Below are positions 1 through 9,172 of a stretch of 64,000 nt of DNA, in pieces. The stretch covers positions 310,001 through 374,000 of the forward strand of contig NZ_JAPNJW010000001.1 in the NCBI RefSeq assembly GCF_026626745.1, given 5' to 3'. The DNA comes from Nannocystis sp. RBIL2 (lineage in GTDB: Bacteria; Myxococcota_A; Polyangia; Nannocystales; Nannocystaceae). A program made the translations under genes and the position numbers. Each line of letters begins with the position of its first letter. The first letter of the stretch is position 1. The notes below the pieces were generated by a model, which was given only the letters and a program-made list of their open reading frames with translations, searched no databases and was not told the DNA's origin.

Positions 1-274
1 GCTGTGCGTCCCGAACATCTACGCGTGGGAGGACTGGTGCCTCCCCGACGACTCCGAGCTCGACGGCCAGCTCCACGAGCCGTGCGCGTCGGAGACGGAC
101 TGCGACAAGGGCCTCGCGTGCGTGTGGACCGAGTTCGCCGGCGTCGAGTGCGTCGGTGACACCGGCTGCTGCGAGCCGTTCTGCGAGCTCGGCGTCGACA
201 CCTGCCCCGGCGTCGGCCAGGAGTGCGCTCCCTGGTTCGACATCACCGACGTCGGCGTCTGCCGCCTGCCGTAG
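1..274 (+). CDS. C-terminal part of a cysteine-rich secreted protein (5' end outside window)
   Basis: The reading frame starting at base 2 is open from the window edge to a TAG at 272-274, giving 90 residues. It is rich in evenly spaced cysteines (for example CASETDCDKGLACVW and CCEPFCELGVDTCPG). This spacing is typical of the short disulfide-bonded EB/dickkopf-like modules common in secreted and lipoproteins of myxobacteria, and it resembles the complete small lipoprotein at 35568. No catalytic motif is visible, so the function is unknown. The start and any signal peptide lie upstream of the window. It ends only 4 bases before the stop of the convergent histidine kinase gene, leaving no room for a separate terminator. 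Confidence 0.75.
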   Translation, partial: LCVPNIYAWEDWCLPDDSELDGQLHEPCASETDCDKGLACVWTEFAGVECVGDTGCCEPFCELGVDTCPGVGQECAPWFDITDVGVCRLP

Positions 275-278
275 CCGA

Positions 279-2011
<1,733 letters not shown>

Positions 2012-2015
<4 letters not shown>

Positions 2016-2725
2016 GGTTCGTCGTCCTCGACCGCGCGCAGGTCGGTCGTGAAGCGATAGCCGACGCCGCGCAGCGTCTGCACGTAGTCGGCGATCTCGC
2101 CGAGCTTCTTGCGCAGGCGACGGACGTGGGTGTCGACCGTGCGCGTCGTCAGTCCCGGCTGCACGCCCCACACGTCGGCGAGCAGCGCGTCGCGGGTCTG
2201 GACCCGGCCGCGGCGGGCGATCAGCGTCGTCAGCAGGCGGAACTCGAGCGCCGTCAGCGTGACCTCGCCGTCGTCGACCCACACGCGGTGGCCGTCCATG
2301 TCGACGCGCAGCCGGCCGTAGGGCGTCGGCGCCAGCGACGTCTCGGCCGGGGCCTTGCGCCGCAGCACCGCGCGGATCCGCAGCATCAGCTCGCGCAGGC
2401 TGAACGGCTTGACCACATAGTCGTCGGCGCCGACCTCGAAGCCGACCACGCGATCGACCTCTTCGGCCTTGGCCGTCATCATGATCACCGGCATCGCCCG
2501 CGTGCGCTCGCCGGCGCGGAGCTGCTGGCACACCTGCGTGCCGGACATGTCGGGCAGCATCAGGTCGAGCAGCACGAGGTCGGGCGCCGGCTCGGTGACC
2601 GCGATCTCGAGCGCTTGCCGACCCGTGTAGGCCGACCGGGTACGAAAGCCCTCGCGATCGAGCGCGTACTCGAGGGTCGCCACCAGGTCGCGTTCGTCTT
2701 CGACGATGAGAATCAGCCCGCTCAT
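2012..2725 (-). CDS. PhoB/OmpR-family response regulator
   Basis: A 237-residue response regulator. Residues 1-120 are a receiver with the acidic pair near residues 9-10 (VEDE), phosphoacceptor Asp54 (LVLLDLMLPDMSG) and the conserved Lys in YVVKPFS. The C-terminal ~100 residues are a winged helix of the OmpR type (LTALEFRLLTTL, then VDTHVRRLRKKLG and GVGYRF). I chose the ATG at 2723-2725 because the receiver core begins at its third residue; an upstream in-frame start would overlap the CBS gene. It precedes the histidine kinase with a GTGA overlap and is presumably its cognate DNA-binding partner. The target promoters cannot be told from the sequence. Confidence 0.93.
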
Positions 2726-2753
2726 GTTCGCCCCGAACCTCGGCCCGGGCGCA

Positions 2754-3179
2754 TCATACACCCTTGGCTTGCGGCCCGGCGGCGGGCGCCAGGACCGCGG
2801 CCAGCAGGTTCAGGGCGTCGACCGTGGTGAAGATCCCGGCCACGCGGCCCTCGTGCATCACCACCGCCGAGCCATACTTGTGGGCGGCCATCTCCCGCAC
2901 CACCTCTCCCACCGTCACGTCGGGGCCGACGCGATACGGGTCCTGCGTCATCGCCTCCTCGACCTTGACCGCGTCGGGGTCGACGTCCGGCAGGCTCTCG
3001 ACGAGGTCGATGTCCCGCTCGCTGAGGACCCCGAACAGGTACCCGCCCTCGAGCACGGGCAGGTGACGGATGTGGTGCTCGTGCATCCGCCGGGCCGCGT
3101 CGGACAGCGTCTGGGCGCGGCCGATGGTGATCGGGGCCGGCGTCATCACGTCGCGAACCGGGGTGGAATGGTCGACCAT
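2754..3179 (-). CDS. CBS-domain protein
   Basis: A 141-residue protein made of two CBS domains in tandem and nothing else. The first begins VRDVMTPAPITIGRAQTL and contains the typical HIRHLPVLEGG...GVLSERDI. The second has VEEAMTQDPYRVGPD and GSAVVMHEGRVAGIFTTVD. Stand-alone CBS pairs usually bind adenosine nucleotides and act as sensors of energy state, often through a partner protein. I chose the ATG at 3177-3179, which directly precedes the first CBS domain; an upstream in-frame ATG would add a non-conserved 15-residue leader. It lies just upstream of the two-component pair on the same strand and is divergent from the universal stress protein gene, suggesting a shared stress-response neighbourhood. 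Confidence 0.88.
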   Translation of the reverse strand: MVDHSTPVRDVMTPAPITIGRAQTLSDAARRMHEHHIRHLPVLEGGYLFGVLSERDIDLVESLPDVDPDAVKVEEAMTQDPYRVGPDVTVGEVVREMAAHKYGSAVVMHEGRVAGIFTTVDALNLLAAVLAPAAGPQAKGV

Positions 3180-3255
3180 GGGCGGGAGGCTACGCTCTCC
3201 CGCCCGCACGGAAAAGGTGAACATCCCCGCGCCGACGATCTAAAATTCGCCGCGC

Positions 3256-3699
3256 ATGTACACCCGCATCCTCGCCGCCCTCGACGGGTCCTCGCGGACC
3301 GACCTCGTCCTCCGCCAGGCCGCGGAGCTCGCCGCCAGCCACGGCGCCGCCCTCGATCTCTGCCGGGCCGTCAACGTCCCGCTCGGCATGCCCGTCGAGG
3401 CCTGGTCGCTCAGCGGCGAAGAGCTCGGCTCGCGCCTGGTGGAGCTCGCGCACCAGGATTTGCGCAACCTGCGAGGCTCCCTCACGGTCGCCTTGCCCGG
3501 CGAGATCCACGTCCGCCTCGGCCGACCCGCGCAAGTGATCTGCGAGGTCGCCGACGCCGTCGGCGCCGACCTCATCGTCATCGGCAGCCACGGCTTCGAC
3601 ACCCTCGATCGCCTGCTCGGCACCACCGCCGCGCGCGTCGTCAACCACGCTCACTGCAGCGTCCTGGTCGTTCGTCCGCCGCGCGACGCCGCCGCCTAG
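3256..3699 (+). CDS. Universal stress protein (UspA family)
   Basis: A 147-residue single Usp domain. It begins with the family's [12 protein letters not shown] strand and Asp. It ends with the nucleotide-binding signature [23 protein letters not shown] followed by CSVLVVRP, matching the G-2x-G-9x-G-S/T pattern of ATP-binding UspA members except that the residue after the last G varies. It is a cytoplasmic stress and starvation protein of undefined molecular target. It is divergent from the CBS-domain gene; 76 bp separate the two starts and must hold both promoters. The gene faces the large lipoprotein gene at 3810, and only weak copies of the window's TGTCC repeat lie in between. Confidence 0.9.
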   Translation: MYTRILAALDGSSRTDLVLRQAAELAASHGAALDLCRAVNVPLGMPVEAWSLSGEELGSRLVELAHQDLRNLRGSLTVALPGEIHVRLGRPAQVICEVADAVGADLIVIGSHGFDTLDRLLGTTAARVVNHAHCSVLVVRPPRDAAA

Positions 3700-3809
3700 C
3701 TCCGGCCAGCTGTCCGGACGCCGCGCATCACCTGCGTCCCATCATCTTCATCGACGACGGCGATCGCGGATCGCCGCGGCGCGATCGTCGAGCCCGACCT
3801 CCGCGCCGC

Positions 3810-5789
3810 TCACGTCCCGCGCGCCGGCCGCTTGCGCGCCGAGAACCACTCCCGATAGCGCTCCATCTTCGCCTGCTGCTCGTTCGGCGCCCGCCGCGAA
3901 CACGTCTTGGCCTCCTCGCTGCCGGCGGGCGCGCCCCAGCGGTACTCCGGGCAGTCGTTGGGGTTGTAGGCGACCTCGAGCGCACGCGCGCGCGTCACCA
4001 GCTCGCCGAGCCCGAGCGGCCACTTCGAGCCGTCGCTGCGCACGTACTCGAAGCGAAACTTCGGATCTGCGAGCAGCTTGTCGCGCGCCTCCTCGAGCCG
4101 GCGGACGACGCCCTCGAGGTCCTGCTCCGCCGCGAACACCGCCGGCTGGCGCCGCACCTTGTCGGCGAAGCCGCGGACCACGTCGACCGCGATCAGCAGC
4201 CGCAGGTCGCGCGCCGGCGTCGAGTACGACTCCCACGAGCCCGTCGTCTCGAACACCGCGAAGCCCTCCGGCATCGCGATCGTCGCCCCCGGGCTCTGCT
4301 TGAAGAACGCGTCGCCGTTGCCGACCGACGTCACGCGCACGCGGGCCTGCTCGAACAGCGCCGCCACCGCCTCCTCGAGCGCGAGGACCGGGTCGCGCGT
4401 GCCCGGCGAGACGATCGCCTCCATGCGATCGTAGAACGCCGGCGCAGTCAGCGAACCTTGCTCTTGGGACAGGTCGCCGTAGTCGGCGTGGGCCGCGATC
4501 TCGGCGTCGCTCAGCGGCGTGGCCGCACCGTCGCGGATCGCTATCGGGCGGAAGTTCTTGAACCCCGAGCCGCCGAGCAGCGGGTCCGGGTTCCACAGGA
4601 AGTTGCCCTCCCAGAACCGCTTGCGGGTGATGCTGCCGTCGGGCTGACCGTCGACCGCGTACAGCACCCCCGGGCGCCCTCCCTCGCCCGCGAACAGCTC
4701 GACCAGCACCAGGATGTGCCCGTACGGATCGGCGTAGACCGTACCCGGCCGCAGCGAGCGGCGATCGAGGCGCACCGGATACAGATCGCTGCGCTCGTCG
4801 CCCAGCGCCACCCGCCCGTTGCCGGTGTGCACCCCCCACGCCAGAGTGCGGCGCATGAAGTGTTGCACCGCCCCGAGCTGCCCCGGCTGCGGCCCCGAGC
4901 CGCCCGGCACCGCCAGGTTCGACGTCGCCTCGCCGCAGCGCGGCGGCTTGCCCGGCCCGCCGCGCGAGCAGCCGCGGAATCCGAACGGCAGCGCCCGCTT
5001 CCAGCTGTAGTACGCGCGCAGGAAGTACGGCGTGTCGGCGCAGTCGGGGCGCATGTGCAGCCCGCCCTGCTGCGGGGCCGCGTCCTCGCCCCACGCGTAC
5101 GCGTCGTGGAGGATGTTGCGCGCCGGGTCGCGCGTCACCTGATCGAGCGCCGTGTACGCCAGGTCGACCCCCGGCTCGGCGTGGAACAGCGCCCGCACCC
5201 ACGCCGAGTACAGCGCCTCCTCGCCGCTGTCCCACGCGCGCTGGCTCGGCCACACCGCCGTGCTCGCCGGCGGCGGCGCGTCGCGCCCGGCCCGCTCGCG
5301 CACCTTCACTTTGAGACAGGCCTTGCCGACCCCGCCGCGGCCCGCGACGATCACCAGCTCGCCCGGCTTGTCCGGCGTCACCGTCGCCAGCGCCGCCGCC
5401 GGAGCGCCTGTCCAAAAGCGCATGTCCGAAGGTACAGCCCCGCCGTCGACCCGCAGCGCCAGCGCCTCCTCGCCCGCCAGAGTCGCCGCCAGGACGCGCA
5501 TCGGTTGCCCGACCGCCGGCCGCTGCGGCGACACCAGGATCCCGTAGGCCCGATCGTCGGTTGCCGGGCACTCCCCTGCCTCGGCCGCGGTCGGCAGCGG
5601 CGGCGGCGCGGCCGGGACGGCTGCCGCGACCGGCGGAGCCGTCGGTTCGGCAATCGCCGGCTCGCTCGCGGCAACCGGCGCGGCCGGACTCGCCGTCGCC
5701 GGCCGACCCGCCGAGGTGTCGGCCGTCGGCGTCGCTCCACACGCCGTCAGCGAGGCGATCGCGATCCACTCGAGGCGCATGCGAGACAT
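3810..5789 (-). CDS. Large predicted lipoprotein of unknown function
   Basis: A 659-residue exported protein. The start at 5789 (MSRMRLEWIA) gives a short signal peptide with the lipobox LTAC at about residues 14-17, followed by a Thr/Ala/Pro-rich linker typical of outer-membrane-anchored lipoproteins. An in-frame start further upstream would bury the signal peptide. The body is globular. It includes a stretch with several Cys and Trp residues and the segment GTVYADPYGHILVLVELF, reminiscent of the His-containing strand of papain-like (NlpC or transglutaminase) folds, but I cannot identify a catalytic triad. I do not recognise the family. It is divergent from serA, with a palindrome in the gap at 5901-5926. 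Confidence 0.78.
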   Translation of the reverse strand: MSRMRLEWIAIASLTACGATPTADTSAGRPATASPAAPVAASEPAIAEPTAPPVAAAVPAAPPPLPTAAEAGECPATDDRAYGILVSPQRPAVGQPMRVLAATLAGEEALALRVDGGAVPSDMRFWTGAPAAALATVTPDKPGELVIVAGRGGVGKACLKVKVRERAGRDAPPPASTAVWPSQRAWDSGEEALYSAWVRALFHAEPGVDLAYTALDQVTRDPARNILHDAYAWGEDAAPQQGGLHMRPDCADTPYFLRAYYSWKRALPFGFRGCSRGGPGKPPRCGEATSNLAVPGGSGPQPGQLGAVQHFMRRTLAWGVHTGNGRVALGDERSDLYPVRLDRRSLRPGTVYADPYGHILVLVELFAGEGGRPGVLYAVDGQPDGSITRKRFWEGNFLWNPDPLLGGSGFKNFRPIAIRDGAATPLSDAEIAAHADYGDLSQEQGSLTAPAFYDRMEAIVSPGTRDPVLALEEAVAALFEQARVRVTSVGNGDAFFKQSPGATIAMPEGFAVFETTGSWESYSTPARDLRLLIAVDVVRGFADKVRRQPAVFAAEQDLEGVVRRLEEARDKLLADPKFRFEYVRSDGSKWPLGLGELVTRARALEVAYNPNDCPEYRWGAPAGSEEAKTCSRRAPNEQQAKMERYREWFSARKRPARGT

Positions 5790-5900
5790 CGGCGACCCAT
5801 AGCGAGATCTCGCAAACACCGCCAGTCTCTCGCGCCACCGCGGTCGCGCCGCACCGCGCGACCCCTCACCGACCACCCCGCCGACCGCCCCGGCACCACG

Positions 5901-5926
5901 TCGCCCATCACTTCAAGTGATGGCGA
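5901..5926. promoter_or_regulatory. Palindrome in the divergent lipoprotein/serA promoter region
   Basis: An almost perfect inverted repeat: TCGCC(C)ATCACTT, one central C, then AAGTGATGGCGA. There are 12 paired bases per arm with one extra C on the left. It lies in the 251-bp gap between two divergent genes, 112 bp from the lipoprotein start and 115 bp from the serA start. Placement and symmetry suit a dimeric regulator's operator; a cruciform or transcript hairpin is the alternative. It is unrelated to the GGACATGTCC repeat family. Confidence 0.4.
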
Positions 5927-6040
5927 CCAAGACCAGAGGACTAATCCAAAAAACCATTCATCTCGGAACATGCCTCGCAGCCCGCAGGAGCGCGCGAGAT
6001 CGCGACGGAGCGCGCGCCGGGCGTGGTATGGATCGCCGCC

Positions 6041-7246
6041 ATGCTGGTGCTGATCGCCGACAAGTTTCCTTCGAGTGGTCGTGAGGTCTTAGGTCGCCTG
6101 GGCGAGGTCGTGTACCGGCCGGAGCTGAGCGCCGAGCAGCTGCCGGCCGCCCTGGCCGAGACCCGAGCCGACATTTTGGTCGTCCGGTCGACGGTCGTCA
6201 GCGAGACCGCCCTTGCCGCCTCGCCGCCGCTCTCGCTGGTCGTGCGTGCCGGAGCCGGCACCAACACCATCGACACCGCCGCCGCTAGCCGGCGCGGCAT
6301 CTTCGTCGCCAACTGTCCCGGCAAGAACGCCATCGCAGTGGCCGAGCTGGCCATGGGTTTGATCCTCGCGCTCGACCGGCGGATCGTCGACGCCACCCTC
6401 GAGCTGCGCCACGGCACCTGGAACAAGAGCAAGTACGGCAAGGCGCGCGGCCTCAAGGGTCAGACCCTCGGCCTCGTCGGCTTCGGCATGATCGCCCGCG
6501 AGGTCGCCATCCGCGCCCGCGCCTTCGGCCTCAAGATCCTCGCCTTCGCCCGCAGCCCGATCGCGCCCGACGTGCTCGAGGCGCACGGCACCGTCCAGGT
6601 CACCGACCTCGGCGCGCTCCTCGACGCCAGCGACATCGTCAGCGTCCACGTCCCGTACTCCAAGGCCTGCCATCACCTCATCGGCGCCGAGCAGATCGCG
6701 CGCATGCGGCCGGGCTCCACCCTGATCCACACCTCGCGCGGCGGCGTCGTCGACGACAAGGCCCTCGCCGAGGCCGTGCGGTCGGGCCGCCTGCGCGCCG
6801 GCCTCGACGTCTTCGAGGGCGAGCCGGCCGGCGGCCAGGCCGACTTCAAGAACATCGCCGGCGACCTCGGCGACGTCTACGCCACCCCGCACATCGGCGC
6901 CTCCACCGAACAGGCCGAGTCGGCGATCAGCGACGAGGTGGTGCGGATCATCGAGAGCTTCGTCGCCCGCGGCATCGTCCACCACGCCGTCAACCTCAAC
7001 GAGCGCGTCGCTCGCTACAGCCTCGTCGTCCGCCACCTCGACCGCGTCGGCGTGCTCGCCGGCATCCTCCAGGCGCTGCGCGAGGAGCGGGTCAACGTCC
7101 AGGGCATGAGCAACACCATCTTCGCCGGCGGCGAGGCGGCCTGCGCCACCATCACCTTCGAGCAGGCGCCGAGCGACGAGTGCCTGCAGCGGCTCCGCGA
7201 TCACGAGGCCATCCTCGCCGTCGAGCTGCGGGCCGCCCGGTCGTGA
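6041..7246 (+). CDS. serA: D-3-phosphoglycerate dehydrogenase with C-terminal ACT domain
   Basis: A 401-residue D-2-hydroxyacid dehydrogenase. It oxidises 3-phosphoglycerate to 3-phosphohydroxypyruvate, the first step of serine synthesis. The Rossmann fold shows GLVGFGMIA. The catalytic set of the family is present: Arg in HTSRGGVVDD, Glu in LDVFEGEP and His in TPHIGAST. The last ~80 residues (RYSLVVRHLDRVGVLAGILQ onward) are an ACT domain, the usual site of serine feedback. I chose the ATG at 6041 (MLVLIADKF) because the fold starts there; the more upstream start adds six unconserved residues. Its TGA overlaps the GTG of the next gene, so it heads a coupled three-gene run. Another hydroxyacid dehydrogenase specificity is possible but less likely given the ACT domain. 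Confidence 0.88.
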   Translation: MLVLIADKFPSSGREVLGRLGEVVYRPELSAEQLPAALAETRADILVVRSTVVSETALAASPPLSLVVRAGAGTNTIDTAAASRRGIFVANCPGKNAIAVAELAMGLILALDRRIVDATLELRHGTWNKSKYGKARGLKGQTLGLVGFGMIAREVAIRARAFGLKILAFARSPIAPDVLEAHGTVQVTDLGALLDASDIVSVHVPYSKACHHLIGAEQIARMRPGSTLIHTSRGGVVDDKALAEAVRSGRLRAGLDVFEGEPAGGQADFKNIAGDLGDVYATPHIGASTEQAESAISDEVVRIIESFVARGIVHHAVNLNERVARYSLVVRHLDRVGVLAGILQALREERVNVQGMSNTIFAGGEAACATITFEQAPSDECLQRLRDHEAILAVELRAARS

Positions 7247-7644
7247 GCGCGCCGGCTCCCGCGCAGGCGCTGGCGCTCCTCGCCCACGGCAGCCCCGATC
7301 CCGACTGGCTCAGGCCGGTCGAGCAGATCGCCGAGCGCCTGCGCGTCCTCGCCCCGGCGCTCTCGATCGCCATCGCCACCCTCGAGCACGGCACCGCGCT
7401 CGCCGACGTGATCGCGCGGCTCGGCGAGAGCGGCGTGCGCCGCGTCGTCGTCGTGCCGGTGTTCCTCTCGGGCGGCGGGCGCCACTTGAAGCGCGACGTC
7501 CCGGAGCTGGTCGCCCGGGTCCAGCGCGAGCACGCGAGCCTCGAGATCGCGCTCGCCGGCGACGCGCTCGCCACCGACCCCGACGTGCTCGACGCCCTCG
7601 CGGCGGCAGCTCTGCGGCGAGTGGCGCTATCCTCCCCGACATGA
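7243..7644 (+). CDS. CbiX-like sirohydrochlorin chelatase, short form
   Basis: A 133-residue single-domain class II chelatase (CbiX/SirB-like). The N-terminal strand LALLAHGSPDPDW carries the metal-binding His. A second conserved His lies in VVVVPVFLSGGGRHLKRDVPELV. Family members insert Co or Fe into sirohydrochlorin for cobalamin or siroheme; the short forms work as dimers. The GTG start overlaps the serA stop (GTGA), and the 3' end overlaps the next ATG (ATGA), so translation of all three is coupled. No other cobalamin or siroheme gene is nearby. The substrate is therefore inferred only from the family. Confidence 0.75.
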   Translation: MSAPAPAQALALLAHGSPDPDWLRPVEQIAERLRVLAPALSIAIATLEHGTALADVIARLGESGVRRVVVVPVFLSGGGRHLKRDVPELVARVQREHASLEIALAGDALATDPDVLDALAAAALRRVALSSPT

Positions 7645-7991
7645 GCGCGTACGACGTCGTGTTCTCCAACCCCTCGCTGGACCCCAACCACCCGGTCGAG
7701 GGCCCCGTGTTCGTCAATGCCTCGCCGCGGAGCTTCGTGGTCGTCCTGTCCGTCGAGCTGACCCGCGATCCCCAGCAGCCCGACGCCCGCGCGATCCTCC
7801 ACGGCATCGACAGCAGCGAGAAGGCCCAGCAGCACGTGATCGGCTTCGCCGCCCCTGCGACCGTCCTCCGCAGCACCGTCGCCGTCCGCCTCGCCGCGAT
7901 GGAGGACGGCAAGCCCCGCCCCCTCCACCTCGAGGTCGCCACCCCCGGCGCCGTCTGCACCGTGCGCGTGCTGTCGGCCACCCCGCTCTGA
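7641..7991 (+). CDS. Small conserved-looking protein of unknown function
   Basis: A 116-residue protein starting at an ATG that overlaps the chelatase stop (ATGA). The N-terminus reads MSAYDVVFSNPSLDPNHPVEG; the rest alternates hydrophobic residues in a beta-rich pattern (SFVVVLSVEL, HLEVATPGAVCTVRVL). There is no signal peptide, membrane helix or recognised motif. Its coupling to serA and the chelatase, and consistent third-position GC, argue it is a real gene. A repeat-derived inverted repeat follows the stop codon within 10 bp and may serve as its terminator. Confidence 0.6.
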   Translation: MSAYDVVFSNPSLDPNHPVEGPVFVNASPRSFVVVLSVELTRDPQQPDARAILHGIDSSEKAQQHVIGFAAPATVLRSTVAVRLAAMEDGKPRPLHLEVATPGAVCTVRVLSATPL

Positions 7992-7998
7992 CAGCCAC

Positions 7999-8038
7999 GT
8001 CCTTTCGGGCATGTCATGAAGACCATGTCCGAAAGGAC
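7999..8038. terminator. Repeat-family inverted repeat between convergent genes (candidate bidirectional terminator)
   Basis: Two 15-base arms, GTCCTTTCGGGCATG and CATGTCCGAAAGGAC, pair at 14 of 15 positions around a 10-base loop. They lie 7 bp after the stop of the 7641 gene and 38 bp before the stop of the convergent mtfA-like gene. The arms are a copy of the dispersed CATGTCC repeat. The hairpin is strong enough to act as a terminator in both directions, although there is no long T-tract. Confidence 0.6.
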
Positions 8039-8076
8039 AACATGAAACACAACAACAGCTGACCGAAGAGACAGCC

Positions 8077-8943
8077 TCAGGCCGGCAGCGGCCGGCGCAG
8101 CGCCCCCGTGTCGGGGTCGAGGTTGAACAGGTTCGCCAGCGCCTCGTACAGCTGCGGGTCCTGCTTGCGCAGGCGCAGCGGCTGCTCGAAGAACACCTCG
8201 ACCGCCACCGCGAACAGCTCCGCCGAGTTGGTGCCCGCGTAGGCGCGCAGCGGCCCGCCCTTCTGCCGGCGCACCGCCTTCAGCCGCGTGCGGACCAGGT
8301 CCTCCCAGCCCGGCACGGCAGTCCACGCGAAGCGGTCCGGCGACCCGTCGGCCGCGCCGTCGGCCATGTCGAGCACGTGGGCCAGCTCGTGCAGCACCAC
8401 GTTCTCGCCGTCGGGCTTGCGGAAGCCGAACCGGATCTGCTTGCGCGAGAACAGCACCGGCCCCTGCAGGTGGACCTGCCCTGCGATCCCGTGGTGATCG
8501 CCGGGCTCGCCGTCCTCGTTCCACTGCGTCGGGTGGACCACGATGTCGCGCACGTGCGGCCACTCCCAGTCGGGCCGTCCGTGGCACAGCATCGCCGCCC
8601 CGGCGCCGATCATCACCTTGACCTCCTCCGCCACCGCCGCGCCCTGCGGCCCGTAGATCCGGTGCTCGCCCAGGAACACCGCCACGTCGCCCTCGAACCG
8701 CTTCTGCGCCGGCGGCGTCAGCCGCCCGTAGAACGGCACCCGCTTGGCCAGCAGCTCGCGCCAGCTGTCCGGCACCGGCGCCAGCGCCAGCCGCTCGCGG
8801 CGGGCGATCGGTCGCAGCGCCGCGGTGCGATAGCCGAGCCCGAGCAGCGGCCCTATCACCACCATCCACCACGGCGCCACCGCCAGCACCACCACCGACG
8901 TCACCACCGCGATCGCCACCGCGATCGCCGACTGCAACCGCAT
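8077..8943 (-). CDS. mtfA: MtfA-family zinc metallopeptidase
   Basis: A 288-residue member of the MtfA (YeeI) family, the zinc peptidase known in E. coli to bind the glucose-PTS repressor Mlc. The active site HELAHVLDMADG shows the HExxH zinc motif. The downstream helix (SAELFAVAVEVFFEQP) supplies the expected glutamates, and the family strand VRDIVVHPTQWNEDG precedes it. Unlike the E. coli protein, it has two N-terminal hydrophobic segments (about residues 5-45) that could anchor it in the membrane. I chose the ATG at 8941-8943 (MRLQSAIAV); an alternative start lies six codons upstream. No Mlc or PTS gene is present here, so the partner is unknown. Confidence 0.85.
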   Translation of the reverse strand: MRLQSAIAVAIAVVTSVVVLAVAPWWMVVIGPLLGLGYRTAALRPIARRERLALAPVPDSWRELLAKRVPFYGRLTPPAQKRFEGDVAVFLGEHRIYGPQGAAVAEEVKVMIGAGAAMLCHGRPDWEWPHVRDIVVHPTQWNEDGEPGDHHGIAGQVHLQGPVLFSRKQIRFGFRKPDGENVVLHELAHVLDMADGAADGSPDRFAWTAVPGWEDLVRTRLKAVRRQKGGPLRAYAGTNSAELFAVAVEVFFEQPLRLRKQDPQLYEALANLFNLDPDTGALRRPLPA

Positions 8944-9172
8944 TGCCGCCCGCGCGAGCACGACGACCGATCTACCGCGACCCGCCGCGCTCGCCTACCC
9001 CGCCGCGATCTGGCCGGCGACCTGCCGTCCGCGTCTGCGCCGGACTCGCTCGCCCCGGTGACCGCGAGCGCCGCCGCGACCGGCACGCCCGCCGGCCCGG
9101 CGAACTCGCCCGCTCGCCCCCGCGATCGAGGCCCGCGCCTACCCGCGCAGCGCCGCCTCGGCTACCCTGCCG

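Noticed and set aside
3700..3809. Repeat-family copy in the uspA/lipoprotein junction
   Set aside because: Only CTGTCCGGAC and CTGCGTCCCATC resemble the unit. The match is too weak to count in a GC-rich background.
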